Part shown: piece after piece, positions 23,092-34,400 of the stretch
Numbering within the stretch: the first letter of the stretch is position 1
Layout: every line of letters starts with the position of its first letter
Assembly (NCBI RefSeq): GCF_023898315.1
Contig: NC_064622.1
Span: forward strand, 80,787,387 to 80,851,386
Reading direction: 5' to 3'
DNA from: Schistocerca nitens
Taxonomy: Eukaryota; Arthropoda; Insecta; Orthoptera; Acrididae
Length of the DNA stretch: 64,000 nt
Notes under the pieces: generated by a model
Databases searched by the model: none
What the model was told of the DNA's origin: nothing
The model's input: only the letters and a program-made list of their open reading frames with translations
Position numbers and translations under genes: made by a program

Positions 23092-24456
23092 TTGAGAAGT
23101 CAGTTTAAAGTTCATAAGTTAAATCACCCAATTCGCCCTATCGTTGACAGTACGGGAAGTGCCTACCATAAGCTGGCGAAATACTTGCATACTAAGATTA
23201 AAGAAAATTTCGTTTTTAGTAAAAACTATTCCGTTAAAAATTCCATTCATTTAGCTACCAGTTTACGCGAGGTATCTTTTTCTGAAGATTCTAAAATAGT
23301 ATCGTTTGACGTAACAAGTATATACACTAATGTACCGGTCGACCAGACACTGCAAATACTAGAGTGCAATCTTCAGTTAAAACTTACGGGCTGAGAGGCC
23401 GTGGTCGATGTATAAAATTTCTACCTGACGTTTCGTCTACAGCTGCGGGAGACGTCTTCTAAGGTCGTCCGGAAGTTTTAACTGAAGACAACACCGGCCG
23501 TGAAAGCCTACATTGTATGACTAGAGTGCAGTTTTCGTCACCATAAAAAACTTTTGGATAAAGAGGTCAATGAGTTAATGATGCTGCTACAGATCGTGTT
23601 AAAACACAACTACTTTACATTTAATAGGAGATTTTACTTACAACCAGCAGCTTTGGCTATGGGGAGCCTCCTAGCTGGGATTTCATCAGAAATTTTTATG
23701 AACTACTTAGTCAAATTTTTTAGCCAGTGACAGAGAGATTCTTAGGAGAATAAAATTTCACAAAAGATATGTGACGACATTCTTTTAATCATTGATGGTT
23801 CTCAAAATATTGTAGACCATATTTTTTCGATTTTTAATGAGCATCGCCATAATATCAATTTTACAATTGAGCGAGAATCCGATACTAGGTCATTAAAATT
23901 TTTGGACCTGACTTTAACTCTGGTTGACAATCGCATTGAATTCAATATTTTTCGGAAAATACGTTTTCCGACAATATTATACCTGCAGACTCGGCCCATC
24001 CTTACGTCCATAAGATGGCCTTTTTTCATTCTAATGTTCATCGAGTTACAGCTATCCCTCTTGCACCAGATGCGGCAGAAACTGAACTGATCACACTTGA
24101 GAATATTGCTTTAAGTAATGGCTATAGGCCTCAGTTGGTAAGACAGATGTATAACAAGAAAATAATTAAAAATATTACGTCTTCCACCCTAGGGGATGCG
24201 TTAGATGACAAACAAGTGGCCACGATATCTATCCCTTACATAGGCAATATAAGTTACAAATTGGGGCGTTTACTCAGAGCCCATAATTTCAGAGTCGCCT
24301 ATTCTACTAAAAATAGTTTACATAGGAATTTAATCCACTCCTTGCAGAATAAGAGCGATAAACTTTCCCAATAAGGAGTATATAAAATCACATGCGGGGA
24401 TTGTCCAAAATTTTACATCGGGAAAACGGGACGAGCTCTGGGTCTCAGGTATAAAG
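23092..24456 (+). pseudogene. Penelope-like reverse transcriptase and GIY-YIG start
   Basis: The translation begins K-V-H-K-L-N-x-P-I-R-P-I-V, continues L-A-K-Y-L-H, and reaches I-V-S-F-D-V-T-S-I-Y-T-N-V-P-V (near 23300-23340), the signature first catalytic block of Penelope-like polymerases. The 23.4-kb insertion then breaks it. It resumes with A-M-G-S-L-L (23655), a decayed D-D-I block (23775), and F-L-D-L-T-L (23900). Then come E-N-I-A-L-S-N-G-Y (24100) and Y-K-I-T-C-G-D-C-P-K-F-Y-I-G-K-T-G-R (24390-24440), the start of the GIY-YIG nuclease. Several shifts and stops make it inactive. Confidence 0.87.
23368..23530. mobile_element. short foldback insertion with 11-bp duplication
   Basis: ACTAGAGTGCA occurs at about 23357-23367 and again at about 23521-23531. 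The DNA between has inverted ends (CTTCAGTTAAAACTT and its complement) and a central minus-strand segment GAAGACGTCT...AGACGAAACGTCAG. The internal CTGACGTTTCG string is shared with the foldback element at 26852, suggesting one non-autonomous class. Confidence 0.72.
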
Positions 24457-24634
24457 CTGGTGTCATGGCGGCTACAGTGTAACACGTGTTAAGTTCGGCT
24501 CGCGAAATTTAGTTGAATTATTCGAAGGTGTTCTCGCAGGTGGTGTTGTCTAGTACAAGTGGAAATCGTGTAAACAACAGTGTTCTGTGCAGTAGTGCTA
24601 TTTTTTTCTGTGCTCCGCCAATATCTTCGAGAAA

Positions 24635-25390
24635 ATGGTAAACAGAAGAGTCAACAGCAGCGCGTCCAGCAGCGGGGAAGCAGCAGGTGCGGCGGGCCCG
24701 CTCTTGGCGGAAGGTGCGGCCGCGGCTCCCGGTATAGCGGAGCTGGTCCGCTCTGAGGTAAACGCTGCGCTTCGCGATAAAAACAATCTCGATCTGATAG
24801 CAGGCACTATATCAGATACTGTAACGGCAGCAGTATTGGCCAAAATGCGTGAAACTGTTGAGGCCAATACTGCCTAAATTACAGCACTAAAAAAGTCTGT
24901 GTCTGAATACGAGAAAAAGGCACGAGAGTTGAAAGTGAAACTATCTGCCGCAACTGACGAACTAGAACAGTACCAAAGGCGAAATAGTCTACGACTGTTT
25001 GGAGTAGTAGAAAATAAGGAAGAAGACACGGACAACCTGCTTATACAGGTTGCGCGTGAAAAATTAGGCGTTGAAGTGACCAAGGCAGACATTGACAGGA
25101 GCCATCGGGTGGGACGAAAACTACCAGGTGCCACCAAACCTCGTCCAATAATAATTAAATTTCTCTCGTACCGAAAAAGGGCAGAGATCTTTACCCAGAA
25201 GAAGAAGTTAGCAAGGACAGGGCTTACAATAAGGGAAGATCTGACACACGAACGGCTAAAGATTTTAAACAGTGCCATATCTCATTTCGGTCTTCAGAAT
25301 GTGTGGACTCAGGATGGCAGAGTAATCATTAAGACAGCAGCTGGAAAGAAGACAGTCACAAACATGACAGAACTGAATAGTATTAAGTGA
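24635..25390 (+). pseudogene. LINE ORF1, one internal stop
   Basis: A single frame of about 251 codons, broken only by TAA at 24875-24877 (likely from CAA). The N-terminus is Ala/Gly/Ser-rich. A charged helical stretch (residues about 85-110, E-Y-E-K-K-A-R-E-L-K-V-K-L) looks like a coiled coil. Then comes R-R-N-S-L-R-L-F-G and D-I-D-R-S-H-R-V-G-R-K. This order is that of L1 ORF1p-like (transposase_22-type) RNA-binding proteins found in many LINEs. Its role would be RNA binding and chaperoning. The 5' UTR before it is only about 180 bp. Confidence 0.82.
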
Positions 25391-26115
25391 AGCTACTCGA
25401 GCCAAAAGTGCAAACTTAACACCATTTGCAAATTGTAACAGCCCTATACTCAGATATAGTCTTGTAATTTTATTAATTTTTTAATTATACCCATATTTGT
25501 ACCTTCAACTAATTGTTTTTGTAACTGTATTAACTTTTCACTTTTTTTGTGTCTGTAGCTCTAACCATTACTTAATTTTAGTTACTGCTAATACTTTTTT
25601 CATTTTCTCAGTTTATTCTCTTCTGAAATAGTTCTATTGCAATTATTAGTCTCTCCTTTAGTTCATTAATCACCCATCTCTTCGGTTTAAATTGTTCACA
25701 ACAAAAATCACTATCAGTATCACTCTAGCAAATTTTAATCTAATTGTAGCTTCCTACGATAATTACTACCAGTATCACTTTAGTAAATTTCAATTTAATT
25801 CTAGCTTCCTACGATAATCTATTAATTATTAAGCTTACTTCTCTCTGCTGGCAGCATCGGCCTCTTAAATCACTCCCTTTTCCCTTATTTCCACCCTAAG
25901 CTGTTTCAAATACGCTAATTACATTTCTCCTCTTACGACAGAGGATACACAGTGACACACAGCCGTCACTATTTTGGTCATATTCTCCTTGCACCGAATA
26001 CCACTAATCCATTTTCTATACTCCCGCAACCTCAGGAAATCTCTAGCAGTCGCCTTTCTTTCGGCACTCGCGGTGTCACAAACAGGGCGCGCAAAATCTC
26101 GGACACCCCTGTGTT

Positions 26116-29100
26116 ATGTCACTTGGCGGAAGCAGCGGCCAGTGCCCCTCGCGGCAGGTAGTGCCTAACAAAGGGACAAACCAGTCTGCCACCCTACTCC
26201 AGGCTGCTCAGCGGAACGCGTCAGAGCTTTTAGCAGCTCACTGTAACATCCAGTCTTTACCTGCACATTACGAAGAACTTAGCCTCCTCTTCAACCAACT
26301 AAACTACCACGTAATCCTCTTATCCGAAACGTGGTTGAAACCACACATATCCTCTCCATCTTTTCATCTCCCAGGGTACACATTTCTTAGGGCAGACAGA
26401 TCAAAAAAGCGAGGTGGCGGGGACGGCGAGTATATACGAACAGATCTCAAAGCGAAAGTCTTATGTACGTCAAATCCTGCTGAAGAAAAAGAGGTTGAAT
26501 TCATGTTCATTGAAATAAATATACAAAGTCGGAAATTCGTGACTGGCGTCGTGTACAAGCCGCCAAAAATAAGCTCAGTGAGTTCCTTCCAGTCGGAATT
26601 ACATTCACTTCAGTTTCAATACGAACATGTCATCGTAATGGGTGACTTGAACATAGACCTGCTAAGAGACACTCCCTCCGCAATAAACCTAAGAAGACTA
26701 TTTAGTTGCAATAGCATGAACATTCTTGCATTACAACCTACACACCATACGGCGCACAGTCATACTCTTATAGACGTAATCGCAACGAAACAGACTGACA
26801 AAGTAAGAGATGTTGCACAAAATTGTTGAGGCTTTCGTGGGCACTTGTTGACAAACTGCCTATTGGCTTCTGTCTCGGGTTCTTCGGCCGACGTTCATCT
26901 AATGATTTTTCTGACGTTTCGCCAGCACGAGTGGCTGGCATTGTCAAAGCTTCACCCTCCACCGGCAATGGAGGGTGAAGCTTTGACAATGCCAGCCACT
27001 CGAGCTGGCGAAACGTCAGAAAAATCATTAGATGAACGTCGGCCGAAGAACCCGAGACAGAAGCCAATAGGCAGTTTGTAAGAGATGTTGGTCCAACATC
27101 GGCCCCTGGCCTCTCAGCACATGATGTAATATTCCTGGCCTACTCTGTGCAGCCCCCAAGGATCAAATCGCGTTACATAACTTGTAGGAACATGAAACGT
27201 ATTGACCTTGACGCTCTAACAGCCGATTGCTCAGAAATCTCATGGCATCAAATAATCAGAAAACCCACAATCGACGGCAAAATTAATGAACTTGATGATA
27301 AACTCACTGCCCTCTATGATAAACATGCACCTGTGCGCACAATCCGTGTAAGAAAATCTCCTGCTCCATGGCTGACAGCTGAATTACGTCAAATGATGAC
27401 TAATAGGGATGCTGCCCACAGGCGTTTCAAGGCAGATCCGAAACCCGAGCGTTTCGAAGAATATAGAAAGCTACGGAACAGAGTGAAACAATGCATTTGC
27501 AATGCTAAAATCAGGCACGCTCGCTCCCTTGTATGCAGCGATCTGACGCCCACGACTCTATGGAAGAATCTCCGTAGCTTGGGGGTCGGAAAGGCAAAAT
27601 CGGAAACTACTTTTCATGTGTCAGCTAACGAATTAAATGAATTCTTCTCTGCACCTCTGAATACCAGCACAGCTGATAATTACCGTCCACAAGAATCCCC
27701 AAACAGGATAACTAACAACGATACCTTCCATCTAAAACATGTAACAACAAATACGGCAAGAAAAGCAATAATGAGAATCTCTTCTGATGCAATAGGCAGC
27801 GACAGTATCGGTATAACCATGATTAAGAATGTTGCCGATATCTTAGTACCTGTCTTAACTGACATATTTAATTTTTCCCTCGTGAACGGAATACATCCCA
27901 CTGCATCGAAAAGAAGCCTAATTCGACCCATCCCTAAGATCGAAAACCCGCAACTGCCTAGTGATTACCGACCAATTAGCATACTGCCTGCTGTTTCCAA
28001 AGCACTTGAATATATTGTTCATGACCAAATCACTGAACACTTGCATGAATTCAGCCTATATGACAAATTTCAATCCAGTTTCCGTAAACATCACAGCACA
28101 AACACTGCTCTAATTAAAGTAACTGATGACCTGAAATATGCCATCGACAATCGAAAGGCAACAATTTTGACGCTACTGGACTTCAGCAAAGCTTTTGACA
28201 CTGTTAGCTTTGACATATTGCTCAGAAAAATGCAACAGCTTAATTTCTCTGATAGTGCAATGAGATGGTTTGAAAGCTACTTAAAAGACAGACAGCAATG
28301 TGTTGTCTGCGTAAATGAAAAATCTTCCTGGAAACACGTTTCCTCGGGAGTGCCCCAAGGATCAGTCTTAGGACCACTTTTGTTTTCTTTATATGTCAAC
28401 GATATTTCGTCGGTTCTGTCCTCCTGTAAATATCATTTCTATGCCGACGCCCTCCTGCTCTACCTAAGCGTCAGACCTGAAGATGTAAACACTGCAATCG
28501 CTCAGATGAATGATGATCTGTCTTCAGTACTGACATGGGCGAAAAACCTGGGGCTTAAACTAAATGCAAAAAAGACGCAAGTAATCTTAATAGCCCGTCA
28601 GAAATTAATAAGTTCAGATTTCCGCGAACGGCTACCTCCTATTCTGGTCGACGGTACTCCAATACCATATCAGAAAACAGTGAAGAACTTGGGTGTAACT
28701 TTGGATGAGCATCTCAACTGGGCGGAGAATACAGTCGCAGTGTGCCGAAAGACGTCTGCTTGTCTCTATGCTCTCAAAAAGTTTCGGAACATATTTCCAC
28801 AGGACTTGAAACGCCAGCTCGTGCAAGCACTCGTTCTACCGAACCTCCACTATTGTGATGTGATTCAACAAGGCATGAGTAGTGAAAACAAAAGACGGCT
28901 AGAGCTAACCATGAATGCCTGTGTGCGTTACACCTGCAACATTCGCCGATATGATCATGTTAGTGCTTCATACTCCGAGCTAGGGTGGCTGCGGCCGGAC
29001 AAATTGCGTGACTACCACACTCTATGTCTACTCCACCGACTCTTCGTCGCGCAAGCACCCCAGTACCTTGCTTCAGAGATTAAAAACCTGTCATGTCATC

Positions 29101-29255
29101 GTAATCGAAACACGAGGTCACTCTTATTCGGTATCCTAACTGTGCCCACTTACAAAACAAAAACTTTTGCAAACTCCTTCTCAGTTGCCGCTGTCCGCCA
29201 CCTGGAACAAACTGCCCCTTACCTTCCGCAAAATTCAATCTCCTGCTGCTTTTAA
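26116..29255 (+). pseudogene. LINE ORF2: endonuclease and reverse transcriptase
   Basis: The first part (26116-26830) is an APE-type endonuclease: A-H-C-N-I-Q-S-L, L-L-S-E-T-W-L, then V-x-G-V-V-Y-K-P-P, V-M-G-D-L-N-I-D and S-H-T-L-I-D-V-I. A 227-bp foldback element (26852-27078) interrupts it. The second part (27147-29255) is open for 702 codons with all polymerase blocks: Y-R-P-I-S-I-L-P (27965), L-D-F-S-K-A-F-D-T-V (28180), S-G-V-P-Q-G-S-V-L-G-P-L-L-F (28345) and F-Y-A-D-A (28437-28451). The second catalytic Asp is replaced by Ala (GAC to GCC, 28449-28451), which should abolish polymerase activity. The open frame without other stops suggests a fairly recent copy. Confidence 0.92.
26852..27078. 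mobile_element. 227-bp foldback element, 110-bp arms
   Basis: The arms 26852-26961 and 26969-27078 are reverse complements with only one mismatch seen, around a 7-base loop. The interrupted LINE coding sequence is duplicated at the edges: GTAAGAGATGTTG occurs just before 26820 and again at 27078-27090. The short stretch between the left duplicate and the left arm (about 26820-26851) is not mirrored. The near-perfect arms point to a recent insertion or to constant correction. Confidence 0.92.
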
Positions 29256-29778
29256 GAAGAAGCTGAAGCATTTCCTACTATCATCCTGATAAAGTTCTCC
29301 ACAAAACTGATGTACAAGGCCAATCCTCTCATCCGTCAAATAGCAAAGCTAGCGTCTCCTATCTTGCTCCTGAGATGCCTTCCTCTTCATCTATCTCTAT
29401 TATCCAAGCCATCTTCTTTTCCTTTGTATTTCCTTAATTATGTTTCATCATGTCTCTCTATTCTTCTCCTCCCGCCACCATCAGTCTCCCTCATACTCCC
29501 TGCTGCCAGCACTCCTATCTAAAATCTGTCTCTTCAATAATGTCTAATTATAACAGTACTTGTGATCTAAGAATATAAACTCTATGTGTATGTATTTTTC
29601 CAGCTGTACCTTTCAAATTGTTTATTTCACTTTTTATACTAGATGTAGTTTAACATGCCTACTAAAACATATGAATGTAAAATAAGTAGAATGCCTGGTT
29701 AGATGTAAGAGAGGGCCTGATGGCCCTAATCTTGCCAGGTTAAATAAATCAATAAATAAAATAAATAAATAAAATAAA

Positions 29779-30048
29779 GAGCATATTCCTACTAGAAGCG
29801 GTGACGGTACTAAGGGCTCTACTTATGCGGAACATCTTGTGCAAACGGCTCATGCACCAAGCCCTCCAGTTAATATCGAGTTACTTCATGCCGAGGTTAA
29901 GGGCTTAAAACTGGATGTTTTGGAAGAAATGCAGATCTTTAAGCATCTGCAACATGCTACAGACAATATCCTTAACGACCAACTCCTACTAAGAAACATA
30001 AAATTTTTTGAAGGTTTCGCACCTTTAATTTGTTCTTCATACTTGTAA
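29779..30048 (+). pseudogene. Penelope-like GIY-YIG domain, C-terminal part
   Basis: Directly after the LINE tail the frame reads E-H-I-P-T-R, then T-Y-A-E-H-L-V-Q-T-A-H near 29830, and ends in I-F-K-H-L...D-N-I-L-N-D-Q-L-L. This continues the nuclease domain cut at 24456. The H-L...H pair is typical of the end of the GIY-YIG domain in Penelope-like elements. Removing the LINE would join the two parts without loss, apart from the short duplication. Confidence 0.82.
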
Positions 30049-30768
30049 ATCTGATGATCTGGGGATTTTCGCATGCGTGCGCTGATTGGCGAGCGCGGTT
30101 GGTCAAGCTGTTCATCTTCTTTCTTTTGTCATCATTTTCCTTTTACGATGAAGGTGATTTTAGCCCGTTGAACACCTCACGTTTTATCCCTATATCTTTA
30201 TTACCACGACGTGTTTAGATTACGTCCCCTCAGCCCCCCCCCCCCCAGGCTAACTACTGGCTTTAGGTATAGTTTTTAAGAGTTCCTCCTGTTGTCATAG
30301 GTAGCTTCATTTATGTTTCTTTCCTAGCATAAGCAACCGTGTGCGGTTATTTTTAGGTTTCATCTCCTATTTAGCTTTTCATTTATTCTATCCATTCCAT
30401 TTTTTGATATTCGTTGATCCACGGTTGGGAATATATGGGCTATTTAGCCCCGACCCATGTATAAACTTTCTCGTATTCGTATGCGCATGAGCATTCAAGT
30501 AACTTCCCTTATCTTGCGCATGTGCATAGGTAGCGGGTCGGGTTTGTAAGTGAGCGACCATTTGTAGCTGCAGTTTATGGTGGGTCATGGCCCATCGAAC
30601 ATAGGCCGGTGTGAGGTGGAGCGTACACTATTAAGTTAAGTAGTGGTTTTGACTTTGTACATATGTACTGTTCGTGTTTTCCTTTTCTTTTAGTTTTTAA
30701 ATGTACAGCTATGGTGTTCTTTTAATCTTTGACAAAGATCTTCTTAGGCACCTGTGGGTTTTATTGTT

Positions 30769-30817
30769 CTGAAGAAGGTGTAGTTATCTACGCCGAAACC
30801 TGGGTTAACACTAGGTA
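30769..30817 (+). other. hammerhead-like motif near the Penelope 3' end
   Basis: CTGAAGA (30769-30775) is followed by one extra A, a 7-bp hairpin GGTGTAG-TTAT-CTACGCC, then GAAAC, and a CCT...AGG hairpin followed by TAC. This mirrors the parts of a type I hammerhead ribozyme, including a possible GUA cleavage triplet. The flanks do not form a good stem I and the extra base is non-standard, so activity is uncertain. Confidence 0.45.
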
Positions 30818-31290
30818 CTTTTTTCGCAATCGAGGCGGGGTTTTAGTTCTTTAACATATTAACCAACGATTGCTGACGCGCTGCGATGTTGAAGGTTCTT
30901 GTATCCCATAGCGTTTGTCGCGTCAGTGTATGTATGCCGTTTATCCTAGTGTAGAGTAGCCGTGCAGTTCGTCCCTCGCTTTCCCACCTCACCCCCTCAC
31001 CCTCCCCCTAGCTGCCCTCTCCTTTCGTTTCACAGAAGGAATCATATAGTAAACAAAGGTGCACTACACTGTACGTCATAGTTCTGGCGAAAAGTCTTGC
31101 AAACGTGAGTGGGAATACCCCAGGAAATAAGAAAGCCCGATGCACTTACAGATCTGGACGAATCGTATCTGTCAACCCGGCGGTACGTTTCCAGGAAGAG
31201 TTGGCTTCGCGCCAGTGTGTGAGAGCGACCCCCTGCCCCCACTCGCGCGTCTCGCCTGAGCCCCGGCGTCGTGGAGGGGCGTCGCGGCGG

Positions 31291-31323
31291 TATATAGGTC
31301 GTCCCGACGCCGGCTGCGGCAGT
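31291..31323 (+). promoter_or_regulatory. TATA box and initiator of the pacifastin gene
   Basis: TATATAGG at 31291-31298 lies in a GC-rich setting. About 30 bp downstream, GGCAGTC (31318-31324) fits the arthropod initiator CAGTY with the start A at about 31321. This gives a 50-base 5' UTR, which ends in three tandem copies of ACCGCTC (31347-31367) before ACC-ATG. Confidence 0.72.
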
Positions 31324-31370
31324 CGACGCACCACGTCATCACCAGCACCGCTCACCGCTCACCGCTCACC

Positions 31371-31434
31371 ATGAAGCTCGCTCTCGCTCTCTGTGCCGTG
31401 TTCCTCCTCGTCGTCCTGGTCCAGGCCGAACAGG
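31371..31434 (+). CDS. SGPP-1: pacifastin precursor exon 1 (signal peptide)
   Basis: Encodes the start Met, hydrophobic signal segment and the first residues of peptide 1 (E-Q). It ends in phase 1 at CAGG followed by the donor GTGAGT. Confidence 0.95.
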
Positions 31435-34400
31435 GTGAGTCCTACACTTGTCGTTTTATTTTGTTTTGTACGTCGAATTCCGCAGCAAATCTCCAAGGTC
31501 ACGGAACGTACATGAAATTACAAAATAAAAGTAATAACAGACAAAATAAAATGTTTATGAACACAAAAACGACAAGCTATAAGTGTATGAAAACGCAATC
31601 AACAATATAACACTGCAATCAGTTTTTCAACGAACTCCTCGACAGAATAGAAGGAGTGACTCATTAGGAAACTCTTCACTTTAGATTCGAAAGCGCATGG
31701 ATTGCTGCTAAGATTTTTGAATTCTTGTGGTAGCTGGTTAAAACTGGATGCAGTAGTATACTACATAAGTTTCTGCACAAGAGTCAAGGAAATGCGATCC
31801 AGATGCGAACTAGATTTCTGCCGATTATTAACTGAGTGACAGCTGCTTATTCTTGGGAATAAGCTGATACTGTTAACAAGAAGCGACAGTAAGGAATATT
31901 CTATTGAGAGGCTAATGTCAGAGTACCCAGACTTGTGAATAGGGGTCGACAGGAGGTTCGCGAACTTATACCAGTTATTGCTCGAACCGCCCATTTCTGA
32001 GCCAAAAAATACCCTTTGAGAAGGGAAGAATTACCCCATAATACATCTAAATCTACATTTAGACTCCGCAAGCCGCCCAACAGTGTGTGGCGGAGGGCAC
32101 TTTACGAGCCACTGTCGTTACCTCCCTTTTCTGTTCCAGTCGCGTATGGTTCGCGGGAAGAACGACTGCCGGAAAGCCTCCGTGCGCGCTCGAATCTCTC
32201 TAATTTTACATTCGTGATCTCCTCGGGAGGTATAAGTAGGAGGAAGCAATATATTCGATACCTCATCCATAAACGCACCCTCTCGACACCTGAACAGCAA
32301 GCTACACCGCGATGCAGAGCACCTCTCTTGCAGAGTCTGCCACTTGAGTTTGCTAAACATCTCCGTAACGCTATCACGGTTACCAAATAACCCTGTGACG
32401 AAACGCGCCGCTCTTCTTTGGATGTTCTCTCTGTCAACCCGACCTGGTACGAATCCCACACTGATGAGCAATACTCAAGTATAGGTCGAACGAGTGTTTT
32501 GCAAGCCACCTCCTTTGTTGATGGACTACATTTTCTAAGGATTCTCCCAATGAATCTCAACCTGGCAACCGTCTTAGCAACAATTAATTTTATGTGATCA
32601 TTCCACTTAAAATCGTTCCGTACGCATATCTAATACCATGCGTCATAAGCGAATGAAAATGAGCAAAGTAGACTATTTTTCGTGTCAAACTATCACTTAC
32701 CATTCGAAAAGTAAAAATGGCAGCATTAAGTCTTTGAACAAGATCCTGGAAGGGGGCTTTCCACGACAGTTTACTATCTTAACACCTAGAAATTTGAACT
32801 ATTCAGTTTCACTAATCATATGCCCATTAGGTTCTCACATATGACAGAGCCCAACACTGGTGCGAGTCAGAGGCTTTCCCTCAGGGCCGCATTCTTTAGC
32901 TTAATGTAAGGTGTTTCACCAATAGAAACAGCGCTTAAACTGCACATGTTGTGGTTGCAGTTGTTGTGGTCTTCAGCCCGGAGCCTGATTCGATACAGCT
33001 CCTCCCGCAACTGTATCCTGTGAAAGTCTCTTCATTTCAGAATATCTACTCCTACCTATATCCACCTACCTACTATATTTGTGCTTTGGTCTTCCTCTAT
33101 AATTTTACCTCCCGCACTCCCCGCCGTTACCAATTTAAACATTCCTTGAAGTCTTCACGATATGTTCTTCCAATCTGTTCTTTCTTTTAGATGGTTCACA
33201 AACTCTTTCCTCGTAAGCAGGAGACCCGGCTTCGAATTACGGTCCAGAACAAATTATCAAACTTGCCCATTGATTTGAATCAGTTGCTCACTCGCAGCAA
33301 TGTCTGTAATTCCTTTCCGCCTTAATTTATTGCTTTCTTGCTCTGTCCACCTAATCTTTGGTATTCTTCAGTAACACTTAATTTTAAAACTCCTATCCAC
33401 CTCCTTCTTGGGTTCCTTTACTTGCAGTGACAGCATAACTGCTGCTATAGGTTAAAATCCTGTGTCACTTTCTAGTCAGCGTCTGCTTGCATTTCATATC
33501 GTTCTCCTGTCACGTCCCGTTTCTGTAAACGTTGCAGATGATCTCTTGCTGTTTGTATTTTATTTCTGATAGCTTCAGAAATCCGAAGAGTGGATTCCAA
33601 TCAACACTGTCAGCAGCGTTTTCTATATCTACATATGCTATGCTATTGAGTTGTTTTTCTTCACTCAGTTCTCTAAGTTAACGAGGAACTTTCTGGGGAG
33701 GGCAATCACAGCTCAGAGACGATTAACAATAGAAAACATTCAGCACTCAATAACTATTCAAAGTATCAGAAAAGTTGTAACAATTAAACATTTTTACAAT
33801 GTTGAGATGTTTCCAAAAGTCACATGGCTGTATGACGGTGCTTTATTTGCAACACCGGTTTCATGCCAGTGTAGACATATCTTCAGGGTTATAACGGTTA
33901 TATGTTTGTTTATAACATAGATTAATATTTACGGAGTCCCACGTTAAGAGGCAAACCACATTAGTGAGTTGTCACAATAAAATTGAGTATACCCAGAAAA
34001 CGTTTGTCAAAAGCTTACAAAGCATGATTGATGAATGAGCCAGGCCAGGTAACAATCCGTAGGAGATATTACGGGATCCGACGGACATCAGCTGCACAAA
34101 AACGATGTGACTTTTATAATTTCATTGTTATTCTCTAAGACAAGCCGTTGCGGCGCTGTGTTCCGACATTTCTCCGAAACTCAGATTCATCTTTCCTCAG
34201 GTCCGGCTTAGGCTATTCATACATTAGGCAACGCAGAAGTTGCGAGTCACTTCTGGCATCTCTGGGATTATGGAATACCGATTGAATCAATTGCAACCGT
34301 TTCGTTCCTCTTACGTAAAGAGTCTTTCAGTCAAATTTAGTCTGTTCGATCATGTCTCTGTTTTAGTACTCTCATCTACATTCCATGAGACGGAACAAGC

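Larger units (their letters stand above)
24457..29773 (+). mobile_element. near full-length non-LTR retrotransposon (LINE), 5.3 kb
   Basis: It is inserted in the Penelope-like GIY-YIG sequence between R-Y-K and E-H, with ATAAAG at both sides (24451-24456 and 29774-29779). It carries ORF1 (24635-25390), a spacer, ORF2 with endonuclease and reverse transcriptase (26116-29255), and a 3' UTR ending in a (TAAA)n-type tail (29740-29773). The structure is that of the CR1/jockey side of the LINE tree; the clade is not resolved by eye. ORF1 has one stop, ORF2 is split by a foldback element and its catalytic Y-A-D-D is Y-A-D-A, so it cannot move by itself. Confidence 0.92.
23092..30870 (+). mobile_element. 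Penelope-like retroelement, 5'-truncated and split
   Basis: The plus strand carries, in order, a Penelope-type reverse transcriptase, the start of a GIY-YIG endonuclease, a 5.3-kb LINE insertion (24457-29773), the rest of the GIY-YIG domain, a non-coding 3' region and a hammerhead-like motif (30769). A small foldback insertion lies at 23368-23530. The 5' end is truncated within the reverse transcriptase. The right limit is approximate. The GIY-YIG partner fused to this reverse transcriptase is diagnostic of Penelope-like elements. Confidence 0.82.

Noticed and set aside
31105-31374. 89-codon frame upstream of the pacifastin start
   Set aside because: It overlaps the promoter and 5' UTR and reads through TATA and initiator; no coding features.
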